This document shows, one piece after another, positions 14,329-21,290 of a stretch of 23,307 nucleotides of DNA; the stretch's first letter is position 1, and each line of letters begins with the position of its first letter. The notes under the pieces are model-generated. The model did no database searches and was not told where the DNA came from. It saw only the letters and a list, made by a program, of their open reading frames with translations. Position numbers and translations under genes: made by a program. The DNA comes from Salinibacterium sp. (GTDB lineage: Bacteria; Actinomycetota; Actinomycetes; Actinomycetales; Microbacteriaceae): positions 1-23,307 of the forward strand of contig SCSV01000161.1 of assembly GCA_004297555.1 (NCBI GenBank), given 5' to 3'.

Positions 14329-16056
14329 ATGGACGAGACCAACGACAACCAGGGCACCATCGATACTGACGAGCCCACATTCAGTTCGCCAGGCGAGTCG
14401 ACCGATTCTGAGACCAGTTCGGCTGCCGCCCCAAGCACTAGCGAACGCACGGAATCGGATGCCCCTGCCGCTGCTTCCGACGATGCGACCGACGCTCCCG
14501 CCGCCGAGCCCGTCGCGGTTCGCAAGCGCGGATCCCGCCGCGCAACCAGCGCCGATGCAGTGGTGAGCACCCCTGACGACGAGCAGCGCTCCGCCGCATC
14601 GCACGCCGCAGGCGGCGAGTCCGGTCTCGACCTGACCGGCGACAACGACTCTCAGACGGACTCCGCGGCAGACGCCGATGGTGACGCCGACGGCGAGACC
14701 GAGGGCGGCGGCCGTGGCCGTTCGCGCAACCGCAACCGCCAGTCCGCCGACGGCGGCCAGCGCCAGGGCCGCCAGGGCGGCGACCGCCAGCGCGCCGAGG
14801 TCGAGGGCGAGGGCGACCGCGGTGGTCGCAACCGCTACCGCGACCGCAAGCGCGGCCGTGGCCCGATGGGCGACGACTTCGAGCCCGAGATCACTGAGGA
14901 CGACGTGTTGATCCCGGTTGCGGGCATCCTCGATGTGCTCGACAACTATGCCTTCGTTCGCACGAGCGGTTACCTGCCGGGCAACAACGACGTCTACGTC
15001 TCGCTCGGCCAGGTCAAGAAGTACAACCTGCGCAAGGGCGACGCGGTGGTCGGTTCGATCCGCCAGCCGCGCGAGGGCGACAGCAACCAGGGTCGCCAGA
15101 AGTACAACGCGATCGTGCGCATCGACTCGATCAACGGTCTGCCGATCGAAGAGGCCGCGAACCGTGTCGAGTTCGGCAAGCTCACTCCGCTCTACCCTCA
15201 GGAGCGACTGCGCCTCGAGACCGAGCCGGCCAAGCTCTCGACCCGCATCATTGACCTCGTATCGCCGATTGGTAAGGGCCAGCGCGGCCTGATCGTCTCG
15301 CCGCCCAAGGCAGGCAAGACGCTCGTGCTGCAGGCGATCGCGAACGCGATCTCGAAGAACAACCCCGAGGTTCACCTCATGGTCGTGCTCGTCGACGAGC
15401 GCCCTGAAGAGGTCACCGACATGCAGCGCACGGTCAAGGGCGAGGTCATCGCCTCGACGTTCGACCGTCCCGCCGAAGACCACACCACGGTCGCCGAGCT
15501 CGCGATCGAGCGCGCCAAGCGCCTCGTCGAGCTGGGCCACGATGTCGTCGTGCTGCTCGACTCGATCACGCGCCTCGGCCGTGCCTACAACCTCTCGGCG
15601 CCGGCATCCGGTCGCATCCTCTCGGGCGGTGTCGACTCCTCGGCGCTCTACCCGCCGAAGCGCTTCTTCGGTGCTGCGCGCAACATCGAAGAGGGCGGCT
15701 CGCTCACCATCATCGCGACCGCGCTCGTGGAGACCGGGTCCAAGATGGACGAGGTCATCTTCGAGGAGTTCAAGGGCACCGGCAACATGGAGCTTCGCCT
15801 GTCGCGCCAGCTGGCCGACAAGCGCATCTTCCCTGCGGTCGATGTGAACGCATCCGGAACCCGCCGCGAAGAGATGCTCATGGGCGTCGACGAAACCAAG
15901 GTCACCTGGCAGTTGCGCCGCGCGCTCGCCGGCCTCGACCAGCAGCAGGCCCTCGAAATCGTGCTCGGTCGCCTCAAAGAGACCCAGACCAACGTCGAGT
16001 TCCTCATGCAGGTGCAGAAGTCGATGCCGCCGATCAACGGTCACAAAGAGGACTAG
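14329..16056 (+). CDS. rho: Transcription termination factor Rho
   Basis: The 575-residue product is the hexameric RNA-dependent ATPase that ends transcription. Residues 1-~183 are low-complexity: an acidic Ser/Thr/Asp part, then an Arg/Gly/Asn/Gln-rich part. The cold-shock-like RNA-binding domain follows (DNYAFVRT at 205-212, YLPGNNDVYVSLGQVKKYNL). Then comes the RecA-type motor: Walker A PPKAGKT (Lys330), DERPEEVTDM, Walker B VVVLLDS (Asp411), and the R loop GGSLTIIATALVETGSKMD. The basic/acidic insertion is known from high-GC actinobacteria. The usual N-terminal helix bundle (Rho_N) is not visible, and an in-frame stop (14317) just upstream of the SD excludes a longer start. prfA follows 2 nt downstream. 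Confidence 0.97.
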   Translation: MDETNDNQGTIDTDEPTFSSPGESTDSETSSAAAPSTSERTESDAPAAASDDATDAPAAEPVAVRKRGSRRATSADAVVSTPDDEQRSAASHAAGGESGLDLTGDNDSQTDSAADADGDADGETEGGGRGRSRNRNRQSADGGQRQGRQGGDRQRAEVEGEGDRGGRNRYRDRKRGRGPMGDDFEPEITEDDVLIPVAGILDVLDNYAFVRTSGYLPGNNDVYVSLGQVKKYNLRKGDAVVGSIRQPREGDSNQGRQKYNAIVRIDSINGLPIEEAANRVEFGKLTPLYPQERLRLETEPAKLSTRIIDLVSPIGKGQRGLIVSPPKAGKTLVLQAIANAISKNNPEVHLMVVLVDERPEEVTDMQRTVKGEVIASTFDRPAEDHTTVAELAIERAKRLVELGHDVVVLLDSITRLGRAYNLSAPASGRILSGGVDSSALYPPKRFFGAARNIEEGGSLTIIATALVETGSKMDEVIFEEFKGTGNMELRLSRQLADKRIFPAVDVNASGTRREEMLMGVDETKVTWQLRRALAGLDQQQALEIVLGRLKETQTNVEFLMQVQKSMPPINGHKED

Positions 16057-16058
16057 CC

Positions 16059-17132
16059 ATGTTCGAGTCAGTGCAATCGTTACTGGCCGAGCATGACGAG
16101 CTTCAGGGTCAGTTAGCCGACCCAGATCTCCACTCAGACCCGGTCAGATCGAAGAAGGTCAACCGGCGCTACGCGGAGTTGAGCCGCATCGTCGCGGCGT
16201 ACCACGAGTGGCGTCAGCTGACCGACGACCTGGCAGCGGCGACCGAGATGGCGGCGGAGGACGAGTCGTTCGCGGCTGAGATTCCGGGCCTCACCGAGAG
16301 CCTCGAGGCGGCACAGGAGAAGCTGCGCCGACTGCTCATCCCGCGCGACCCCAACGACGCCCGTGACGTGATCATGGAGATCAAGATGGGCGAGGGCGGC
16401 GCCGAGTCGGCGCTCTTCGCCGGCGACCTGCTGCGCATGTACCTGCACTACGCGGAGTCGAAGAAGTGGAAGACCGAGATCATCGAGCAGACCTCGAGCG
16501 ACCTCGGCGGCATCAAAGACGTGCAGCTCGCGATCAAGGGCAACTCAAGCGACCCCGCCGAGGGCGTCTGGGCGCACCTCAAGTACGAGGGCGGCGTGCA
16601 CCGCGTGCAGCGCGTGCCAGCGACCGAGTCGCAGGGGCGCATCCACACTTCCGCGGCGGGCGTGCTCGTCTTTCCTGAAGTGGACGAGCCCGAAGAGGTC
16701 GAGATCAACCAGAACGACCTCAAGATCGATGTCTACCGCTCGAGCGGCCCTGGCGGCCAGTCGGTTAACACGACTGACTCCGCCGTGCGCATCACGCACA
16801 TCCCGACCGGCATCGTCGTGGCCATGCAGAACGAGAAGAGCCAACTTCAGAACCGCGAAGCCGGTATGCGAGTGCTGCGCGCGCGCATCCTCGCCCGCCA
16901 TCAAGAAGAGGCGGATGCCGAAGCGAGCGAGTACCGCAAGAGCCAGATTCGCACGATGGATCGCTCCGAGCGCATCCGGACCTACAACTTTCCGGAGAAC
17001 CGCATCGCCGATCACCGCACCGGCTACAAGGCCTACAACCTCGACGCCGTGATGAACGGCGCGCTCGAACCGGTGGTGCAGTCCTGCATTCAGGCCGACG
17101 AAGAAGCGCGGCTCGCCGACGTTGGAACCTAG
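16059..17132 (+). CDS. prfA: Peptide chain release factor 1
   Basis: The 357-residue factor recognises UAA/UAG and triggers peptide release. The stop-codon-reading PAT motif is at residues 187-189, and the catalytic GGQ at 232-234 sits in SSGPGGQSVNTTDSAVR. These positions match Escherichia coli RF1 almost exactly. An SD-like AGAGGA lies in the end of rho. The next gene, prmC, encodes the methyltransferase that modifies this GGQ glutamine, and its start overlaps the prfA end by 11 nt, a conserved pair. Confidence 0.97.
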   Translation: MFESVQSLLAEHDELQGQLADPDLHSDPVRSKKVNRRYAELSRIVAAYHEWRQLTDDLAAATEMAAEDESFAAEIPGLTESLEAAQEKLRRLLIPRDPNDARDVIMEIKMGEGGAESALFAGDLLRMYLHYAESKKWKTEIIEQTSSDLGGIKDVQLAIKGNSSDPAEGVWAHLKYEGGVHRVQRVPATESQGRIHTSAAGVLVFPEVDEPEEVEINQNDLKIDVYRSSGPGGQSVNTTDSAVRITHIPTGIVVAMQNEKSQLQNREAGMRVLRARILARHQEEADAEASEYRKSQIRTMDRSERIRTYNFPENRIADHRTGYKAYNLDAVMNGALEPVVQSCIQADEEARLADVGT

Positions 17133-17982
17133 CGTTCGCGAGCTGCTCGAGCGGGCCACGGCACGGCTCGAAGCCGCTGGTGTGCCGAACGCGGCCGTGG
17201 ATGCCGAACTGCTCGTCGGCCATGTGCTCGGCCTAAGCCGTGGGGGGGTACAAGGCAAGGCTCTGCTCGGCGCGCCGCTGAGCGAGGAAGAAGTCCTGGC
17301 TATCGATGAGCTTGTGAGCCGACGGGCCTCCCGCGAGCCACTGCAGCACATCGTCGGACGTGCACCGTTCCGCAGCCTCGAGCTTGCCGTCGGCCCGGGC
17401 GTTTTCGTGCCCAGGCCCGAGACCGAGCAGGTCGCCCAGTTCGCGATCGATGCCCTGCGCGCGGTCGCGACCCCAGAGCCCATCGGCGTCGACCTCGGCA
17501 CCGGTAGCGGCGCGATCGCCCTCGCTATGGCGACCGAGGTGCCCCACGCTCGCGTCTACGCGGTCGAACTCTCGCCGCAAGCGTTCATCTGGGCGCGGCA
17601 GAACTTCCGCTCCGTGGCCGCCGAGAACGCGCAACTGCTGCTCGCCGATCTTGCCCACGCCCTGCCCGACCTCGACGGCACTGTCGATGTAGTCATCTCC
17701 AACCCGCCCTACATCCCACTGGGTGCGGTGCCCCGCGACCCCGAGGTGCGACTCTTTGACCCCGAGCTTGCGCTCTACGGCGGCGAGGACGGACTGGATG
17801 TCGTGCGCCGCGTCTCCGAAACAGCCCTGCGCTTGCTGCGCCCCGGCGGCACTATCGTGCTCGAGCACGGCGAACTGCAGGCCGCGCCCATCGCCGCGCT
17901 GCTCCCGTCGCACGGCTGGAGCGCGGTAGCCCACCACCGCGACCTGAGCGGCCGAGACCGGGCGACGACCGCGCTGCGCTAG
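17122..17982 (+). CDS. prmC: Release factor glutamine methyltransferase
   Basis: This 286-residue S-adenosylmethionine enzyme methylates the GGQ glutamine of release factors. The N-terminal helical domain (~1-85) contains REPLQHIVG. The Rossmann domain has the SAM loop VDLGTGSGAIALA and the glutamine-binding NPPY motif at residues 194-197 (SNPPYIPLGAV). It starts at a TTG inside prfA; no ATG or GTG near that point gives a full N-terminus. In related genomes I would expect tsaC directly after prmC; here about 2.65 kb of other genes intervene. Confidence 0.95.
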   Translation: MEPSVRELLERATARLEAAGVPNAAVDAELLVGHVLGLSRGGVQGKALLGAPLSEEEVLAIDELVSRRASREPLQHIVGRAPFRSLELAVGPGVFVPRPETEQVAQFAIDALRAVATPEPIGVDLGTGSGAIALAMATEVPHARVYAVELSPQAFIWARQNFRSVAAENAQLLLADLAHALPDLDGTVDVVISNPPYIPLGAVPRDPEVRLFDPELALYGGEDGLDVVRRVSETALRLLRPGGTIVLEHGELQAAPIAALLPSHGWSAVAHHRDLSGRDRATTALR

Positions 17983-17992
17983 GTTCTTCGCT

Positions 17993-18841
17993 ATGAACCT
18001 GTCATTCGGTGGCCCATTGATGATGGGCACGGACATTCATGATCCCGTGTTTGTTGCGGGGTCAGCGATCATGTGGGTGGCGGCAACCGCGATGATCCTC
18101 GTCCCCGGACTTCGAACGATGAGCAGGCAGTCGTCGATATTTTTCATGTCCGGCACTCCCGTGGGCCGCGCGTCCGCGCGAGTAGCTACTGTCCGAACAT
18201 TCTTCCTGTGGGCGGTACTGTCGGCCGTCTTGGCAATGAACCTGCCGATTCCAACCGACGTCGCCAAGAGCCTGATGGTTGGCTTCGGCGGTCTTGCATT
18301 GCTGACGTTGCTGCTTGCCTTTGGAATCATTCTCCTCAATCGACCGCGATTCCTTGTGCCCAAAACCATGCGGGAGCAACCCGGTGCTATCCAGGAATGG
18401 TTCGAGCAGATCAGCGACGCCATTCGTGGCCGACGCCCGGGGCGAAGCTCGCATGCTCGTCGATCACGCACCGCCGCTGGCTCGCCTTCGATAACGACGA
18501 GCTCCTCGGGTACCGAGTTTCGACCTGTCGTTGACAATGGAAAACCCGGGGTGCTGACGTTCTACCGTGGTCGGGAATGGGAGGGCTTCCTGAGCACATA
18601 CCAGTTATACGTTGATGATCGATTGGTCGGCTGGCTGAAACGCTCATCCGAATTCAGTCTTGAGCTCCCGGCCGGCACCTATTCCTGCCGAGTGGGAGTG
18701 AGTTTCACTGGGAGCCCAACTGTGGCGGCTCCCGTCTCATCTGGTCAGACGACGAGGCTGCACGTCTTGCCGAATCGCGTGGGTGATCTCATGGAGAACG
18801 CGTTGGCCGAGGACGGATCTCTGTTGATCGAGGTCGAGTGA
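17993..18841 (+). CDS. Unrecognised membrane protein with C-terminal beta-type domain
   Basis: The 282-residue protein starts 10 nt after prmC. Three hydrophobic segments are visible: VAGSAIMWVAATAMILVPG, FFLWAVLSAVLAMNL, and LMVGFGGLALLTLLLAFGI. A basic, Ser/Arg-rich linker (~135-180) leads to a C-terminal domain of about 100 residues with alternating strands (YQLYVDDRLVGWL, FSLELPAGTYSCRVGV, SSGQTTRLHVLP). That domain looks like a small beta sandwich of the kind found in DUF2846/PEGA-type domains. The N-terminal motif DIHDPV...IMWV recurs in the small gene at 19510. An alternative ATG pair at 18020/18023 is in frame. Composition is less GC-rich than neighbours (about 52% in 18181-18240 by my count). 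Function unknown. Confidence 0.65.
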   Translation: MNLSFGGPLMMGTDIHDPVFVAGSAIMWVAATAMILVPGLRTMSRQSSIFFMSGTPVGRASARVATVRTFFLWAVLSAVLAMNLPIPTDVAKSLMVGFGGLALLTLLLAFGIILLNRPRFLVPKTMREQPGAIQEWFEQISDAIRGRRPGRSSHARRSRTAAGSPSITTSSSGTEFRPVVDNGKPGVLTFYRGREWEGFLSTYQLYVDDRLVGWLKRSSEFSLELPAGTYSCRVGVSFTGSPTVAAPVSSGQTTRLHVLPNRVGDLMENALAEDGSLLIEVE

Positions 18842-18875
18842 ACGACGTCCGCGGTCGCTTCGCAAGTGAGTCTCG

Positions 18876-19508
18876 ATGAGGGTCACGTGGCACCTTGGAC
18901 CGTCCTATCGAGTTGGTTTCACTGGCCGCGACGTTCTGGAATATCACGATGATCAGGGCACGGTGACGCTGGCGACGCAGATGACGGCAGGCCCGTGGGG
19001 TGATTGCGTTTTCATGGACGATCTCCCGCCCAACTTCCACCTCACTCGGGAGGAGCTAATGCGGCGTGTGTGGAGTGCCATGGCGGGAAGGGGTTACTGG
19101 GGGCTAGCCATCATGTTCGTGGACAAGCACGGCAATGATCTACCGACTCCAACCCGGCGCGACCCTCGAGTGCGACCTTCGAAATCTTATGAGCGCAGAG
19201 AAAACCCCGTAATTGTGAGGTGGAGACAGGGCCCGACCTATGCGGCTGGGTTTGTTGCGCCGGGCGCGCTTGAATATCGCGACGCTCGCGCAGAGGTTAC
19301 TTTCGAGGTTGAAACCGCGGTACGTCCGCGGCGATACATCGTCACAATCGATGGTCTCCCCACCGACTTCCACTTGACTCGTGCGGAGCTAATGCGCCGG
19401 ATCTGGAGCGTCACTTCGGGACGGTGGCCTTGGGGGCGCCGTGTGGAATTCGTTGACAATCAGGGGAACGCTTTTCCGACCCCAACGCAGCGCGACCGGC
19501 GGATCTGA
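18876..19508 (+). CDS. Unrecognised protein built of two tandem copies of one ~97-residue unit
   Basis: This 210-residue protein has no signal peptide or membrane segment. Residues 3-99 and 114-210 align without gaps at an offset of exactly 111 residues, with 46 of 97 positions identical by my count. The most conserved part is FHLTR-ELMRR-W (Phe54-Trp66 and Phe165-Trp177). FVD-GN-PTPT-RD follows near the end of each unit, and GP-Y--GF and LEY are near the start. A charged linker (residues 100-113) joins the units. I recognise no known domain. A stop codon (18867) lies just upstream in frame, so the ATG at 18876 is the only start; GTGAG six nt upstream is a weak SD. The next gene begins 1 nt after the stop, suggesting one operon. 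Confidence 0.7.
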   Translation: MRVTWHLGPSYRVGFTGRDVLEYHDDQGTVTLATQMTAGPWGDCVFMDDLPPNFHLTREELMRRVWSAMAGRGYWGLAIMFVDKHGNDLPTPTRRDPRVRPSKSYERRENPVIVRWRQGPTYAAGFVAPGALEYRDARAEVTFEVETAVRPRRYIVTIDGLPTDFHLTRAELMRRIWSVTSGRWPWGRRVEFVDNQGNAFPTPTQRDRRI

Positions 19509-19509
19509 G

Positions 19510-19668
19510 ATGCCCGCCCTTATGGGTGCATCTGAAGTCGACATCCATGATCCCGTTCTTGTTGTAGTCATGGCCATCATGTGGGTGGGCGGCGCCGTGT
19601 TTTTTGCTAGTCCTAAACTCCGGGCGAGGGCGGAGCCAATAGTTCCTCCGGGGTGGGACACCCGATAA
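19510..19668 (+). CDS. Small single-pass membrane protein related to the N-terminus of the 17993 gene product
   Basis: The product has 52 residues from the ATG at 19510, which follows the previous stop by one base (TGAGATG). Residues ~11-16 are DIHDPV and ~24-27 IMWV, the same motifs at the same spacing as in the protein at 17993, and the DNA over 19540-19588 is visibly similar to 18032-18080. One hydrophobic segment, VLVVVMAIMWVGGAVFFA, is followed by a charged tail. It may be a true small protein or a remnant of a duplicated N-terminal module. The frame extends upstream, but only over the preceding gene. Confidence 0.5.
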   Translation: MPALMGASEVDIHDPVLVVVMAIMWVGGAVFFASPKLRARAEPIVPPGWDTR

Positions 19669-19704
19669 CCTCCGTCGGCCATTAAAGAGGGAGACAATCG
19701 AAAA

Positions 19705-19944
19705 ATGCGGAATCTAGCACCGTTTCTAATTGGACTGGTAATGATCGGCTTCGGGGGTCTCATCTTGGACTTCCGTGAGTGGATTGCGCCCAAAATTGCG
19801 ATGCTCCAACGCGCGACCTTCGGCCGAGCCGGTGAGGTTCTAGCCTCGAAGGCAACCTCAAAGGGCCTGATCGCTCCGGGGATCGGATTCATGTTGATTG
19901 GGGCGGGAATGGCAGCCCTCAGCATCTTCTACCATCGCGCGTGA
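19705..19944 (+). CDS. Small two-pass membrane protein, unrecognised
   Basis: The product has 79 residues with two hydrophobic stretches: LAPFLIGLVMIGFGGLIL (residues 4-21) and LIAPGIGFMLIGAGMAALSIF near the C-terminus. A basic loop, MLQRATFGRAGEVLASKATSK, separates them. A good SD (GAGGGAG, 19687-19693) precedes the ATG by 11 nt and supports real translation. The LVMIGFGGL motif resembles LMVGFGGLAL in the third membrane segment of the protein at 17993, so the four genes of this cluster appear related in part. Function unknown. It is convergent with the HAD hydrolase gene. Confidence 0.65.
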   Translation: MRNLAPFLIGLVMIGFGGLILDFREWIAPKIAMLQRATFGRAGEVLASKATSKGLIAPGIGFMLIGAGMAALSIFYHRA

Positions 19945-19959
19945 GGCCCCAAAAGACGA

Positions 19960-20586
19960 TTACCGCGCTGCGAACCCCTCCACCGCAGCCATAAGCGCAT
20001 CCGTCGCTCGCGCCGTGTCGTCCGCCACGAAGTGGTGTGCCGTGATGCCAACCGACCGAGCACCCGCAACGTTGGCCGCTGAGTCATCGGCGAGGAACGT
20101 GTTCTCGGGGCGGGCCCCGTAGTGCTCCATCGCCCGCGAGAACAGTTCCGCCGCGGGCTTGCGGGCGCCGAGCATGAAGCTCACCAGAATGTTGGGGCCG
20201 AGAATCTCGACCACGTCGGGCGCGAGCACGGGCAGTGCGGCGGCGAGGGGTGCGGGGTTGTTGGAGAGCAGAGAAACAGTGCCGAGAGTGGATGCCCGGC
20301 GCAGGGCATCCACGCTGCCAGGAATGCGCGTCATGGCTCGGGCCCGCGCGTCGGTCCACTGCTCAAGGGTCAGCCGCCGACCACCGGTAACCGCAGCGAA
20401 CTCGTCGAGGTACTCGTCAACCGTCGGCCAAGCCCCGGCTTCGGCGCGCATCTCGAAGCCGCCCGCCCACCACGACTTCGCGAGACGGTACTGGCTGACA
20501 CCGCTGGCTAGAGCGAGCGCGGGCAGCCGGTGCCGAAAGTCGTAGGCGTAGAGCGTCTTGTCGAGATCGAAGAAATAGAGGTCCAC
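19960..20586 (-). CDS. HAD-superfamily hydrolase (subfamily IA-like)
   Basis: The 208-residue protein has the four HAD motifs. Motif I is FFDLDKT with nucleophile Asp7 and acid/base Asp9; motif II is the serine in SLLSNN; motif III is the lysine in MLGARKP; motif IV is LADDSAANV. The helical cap between motifs I and II (~15-85) is of the C1 type. These enzymes dephosphorylate small phosphometabolites (phosphoglycolate-type or nucleotides); the substrate is not deducible. It starts at a GTG at 20586, divergent from tsaC across 47 nt. It lies on the opposite strand to the surrounding housekeeping genes. Confidence 0.9.
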   Translation of the reverse strand: MDLYFFDLDKTLYAYDFRHRLPALALASGVSQYRLAKSWWAGGFEMRAEAGAWPTVDEYLDEFAAVTGGRRLTLEQWTDARARAMTRIPGSVDALRRASTLGTVSLLSNNPAPLAAALPVLAPDVVEILGPNILVSFMLGARKPAAELFSRAMEHYGARPENTFLADDSAANVAGARSVGITAHHFVADDTARATDALMAAVEGFAAR

Positions 20587-20618
20587 TTCGGTCTCAAGTC
20601 TGGCATTGCTTCGACCGC

Positions 20619-20633
20619 TACCATGAAGGGGAC
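20619..20633 (+). promoter_or_regulatory. Possible tsaC -10 element and RBS
   Basis: TACCAT at 20619-20624 could be a -10 hexamer. AAGGGGA (20626-20632) lies immediately before the ATG at 20634, too close for a normal SD, so a very short or absent leader is equally possible. No clear -35 is seen. Confidence 0.3.
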
Positions 20634-21290
20634 ATGGCCCCCATTTTCGACTGCTCGGTCAAATCCGAACTCCTCACCGGCATGCGGCTCGCCAGGAAGG
20701 CGATCGCCCGGGGGGATCTCGTGGTGCTCCCGACCGACACTGTCTATGGGGTCGCCGCGGATGCTTTCAACCCGGCGGCCGTGCAGAAGCTCATCTTCGC
20801 GAAGGGCCGAACCCGGCGCGCGCCGACGCCCGTGCTGATTCCGGGCATCCCTACCCTGGATGCCCTCGCGCAGAGTGTGCCGGATGAGGTGCGCGCGCTC
20901 GTCACCGCATTCTGGCCGGGCGGGCTGACCGTGATCGTGCCCGCGCAGTCCTCCCTCAACTGGGATCTCGGCGAAACTCGCGGCACCGTCGCTCTGCGCA
21001 TGCCGAGCAACGAGATCGCCCTCGCTCTGCTCTCCGACACTGGCCCGCTCGCCGTCTCAAGCGCCAACCACACCGGCGAGACCCCGGCCGCCACGGCGGC
21101 AGACGCAGAGCGGATGCTTGGCGCGGCCGTGAGCGTCTACCTCGACGACGGCGTCGGCGGCTCGGTGCCCTCGACCATCGTCGATGCGACCGCACTGGTG
21201 AAAGCGGGCGGCAAGCTGCGCATCGTGCGCGAAGGGACCATCTCGGCGGGGCAGATACGCGAACTCGTCGGGGCCGAACGATGCGAATAG
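20634..21290 (+). CDS. tsaC: L-threonylcarbamoyladenylate synthase (TsaC/Sua5/YrdC family)
   Basis: This 218-residue YrdC-domain enzyme makes threonylcarbamoyl-AMP from threonine, bicarbonate and ATP for the t6A37 modification of ANN-decoding tRNAs. Signatures: GDLVVLPTDTVYGVAADAF near the N-terminus, LIFAKGRTRRAPTPVLI, FWPGGLTVIVPA, VALRMPSN, and SSANHTGETPA, ending with STIVDAT and LRIVREG. There is no Sua5 C-terminal domain. Its end overlaps the next gene by 10 nt. The gene normally follows prmC in actinobacteria; here it is separated by accessory genes. Confidence 0.93.
   Translation: MAPIFDCSVKSELLTGMRLARKAIARGDLVVLPTDTVYGVAADAFNPAAVQKLIFAKGRTRRAPTPVLIPGIPTLDALAQSVPDEVRALVTAFWPGGLTVIVPAQSSLNWDLGETRGTVALRMPSNEIALALLSDTGPLAVSSANHTGETPAATAADAERMLGAAVSVYLDDGVGGSVPSTIVDATALVKAGGKLRIVREGTISAGQIRELVGAERCE

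Noticed and set aside
14308..16044. Long (578-residue) open frame antisense to rho
   Set aside because: It is a mirror of the GC-rich codon bias of rho. Its Val/Ala/Asp/Arg/Leu-rich composition and lack of motifs are typical of shadow frames.
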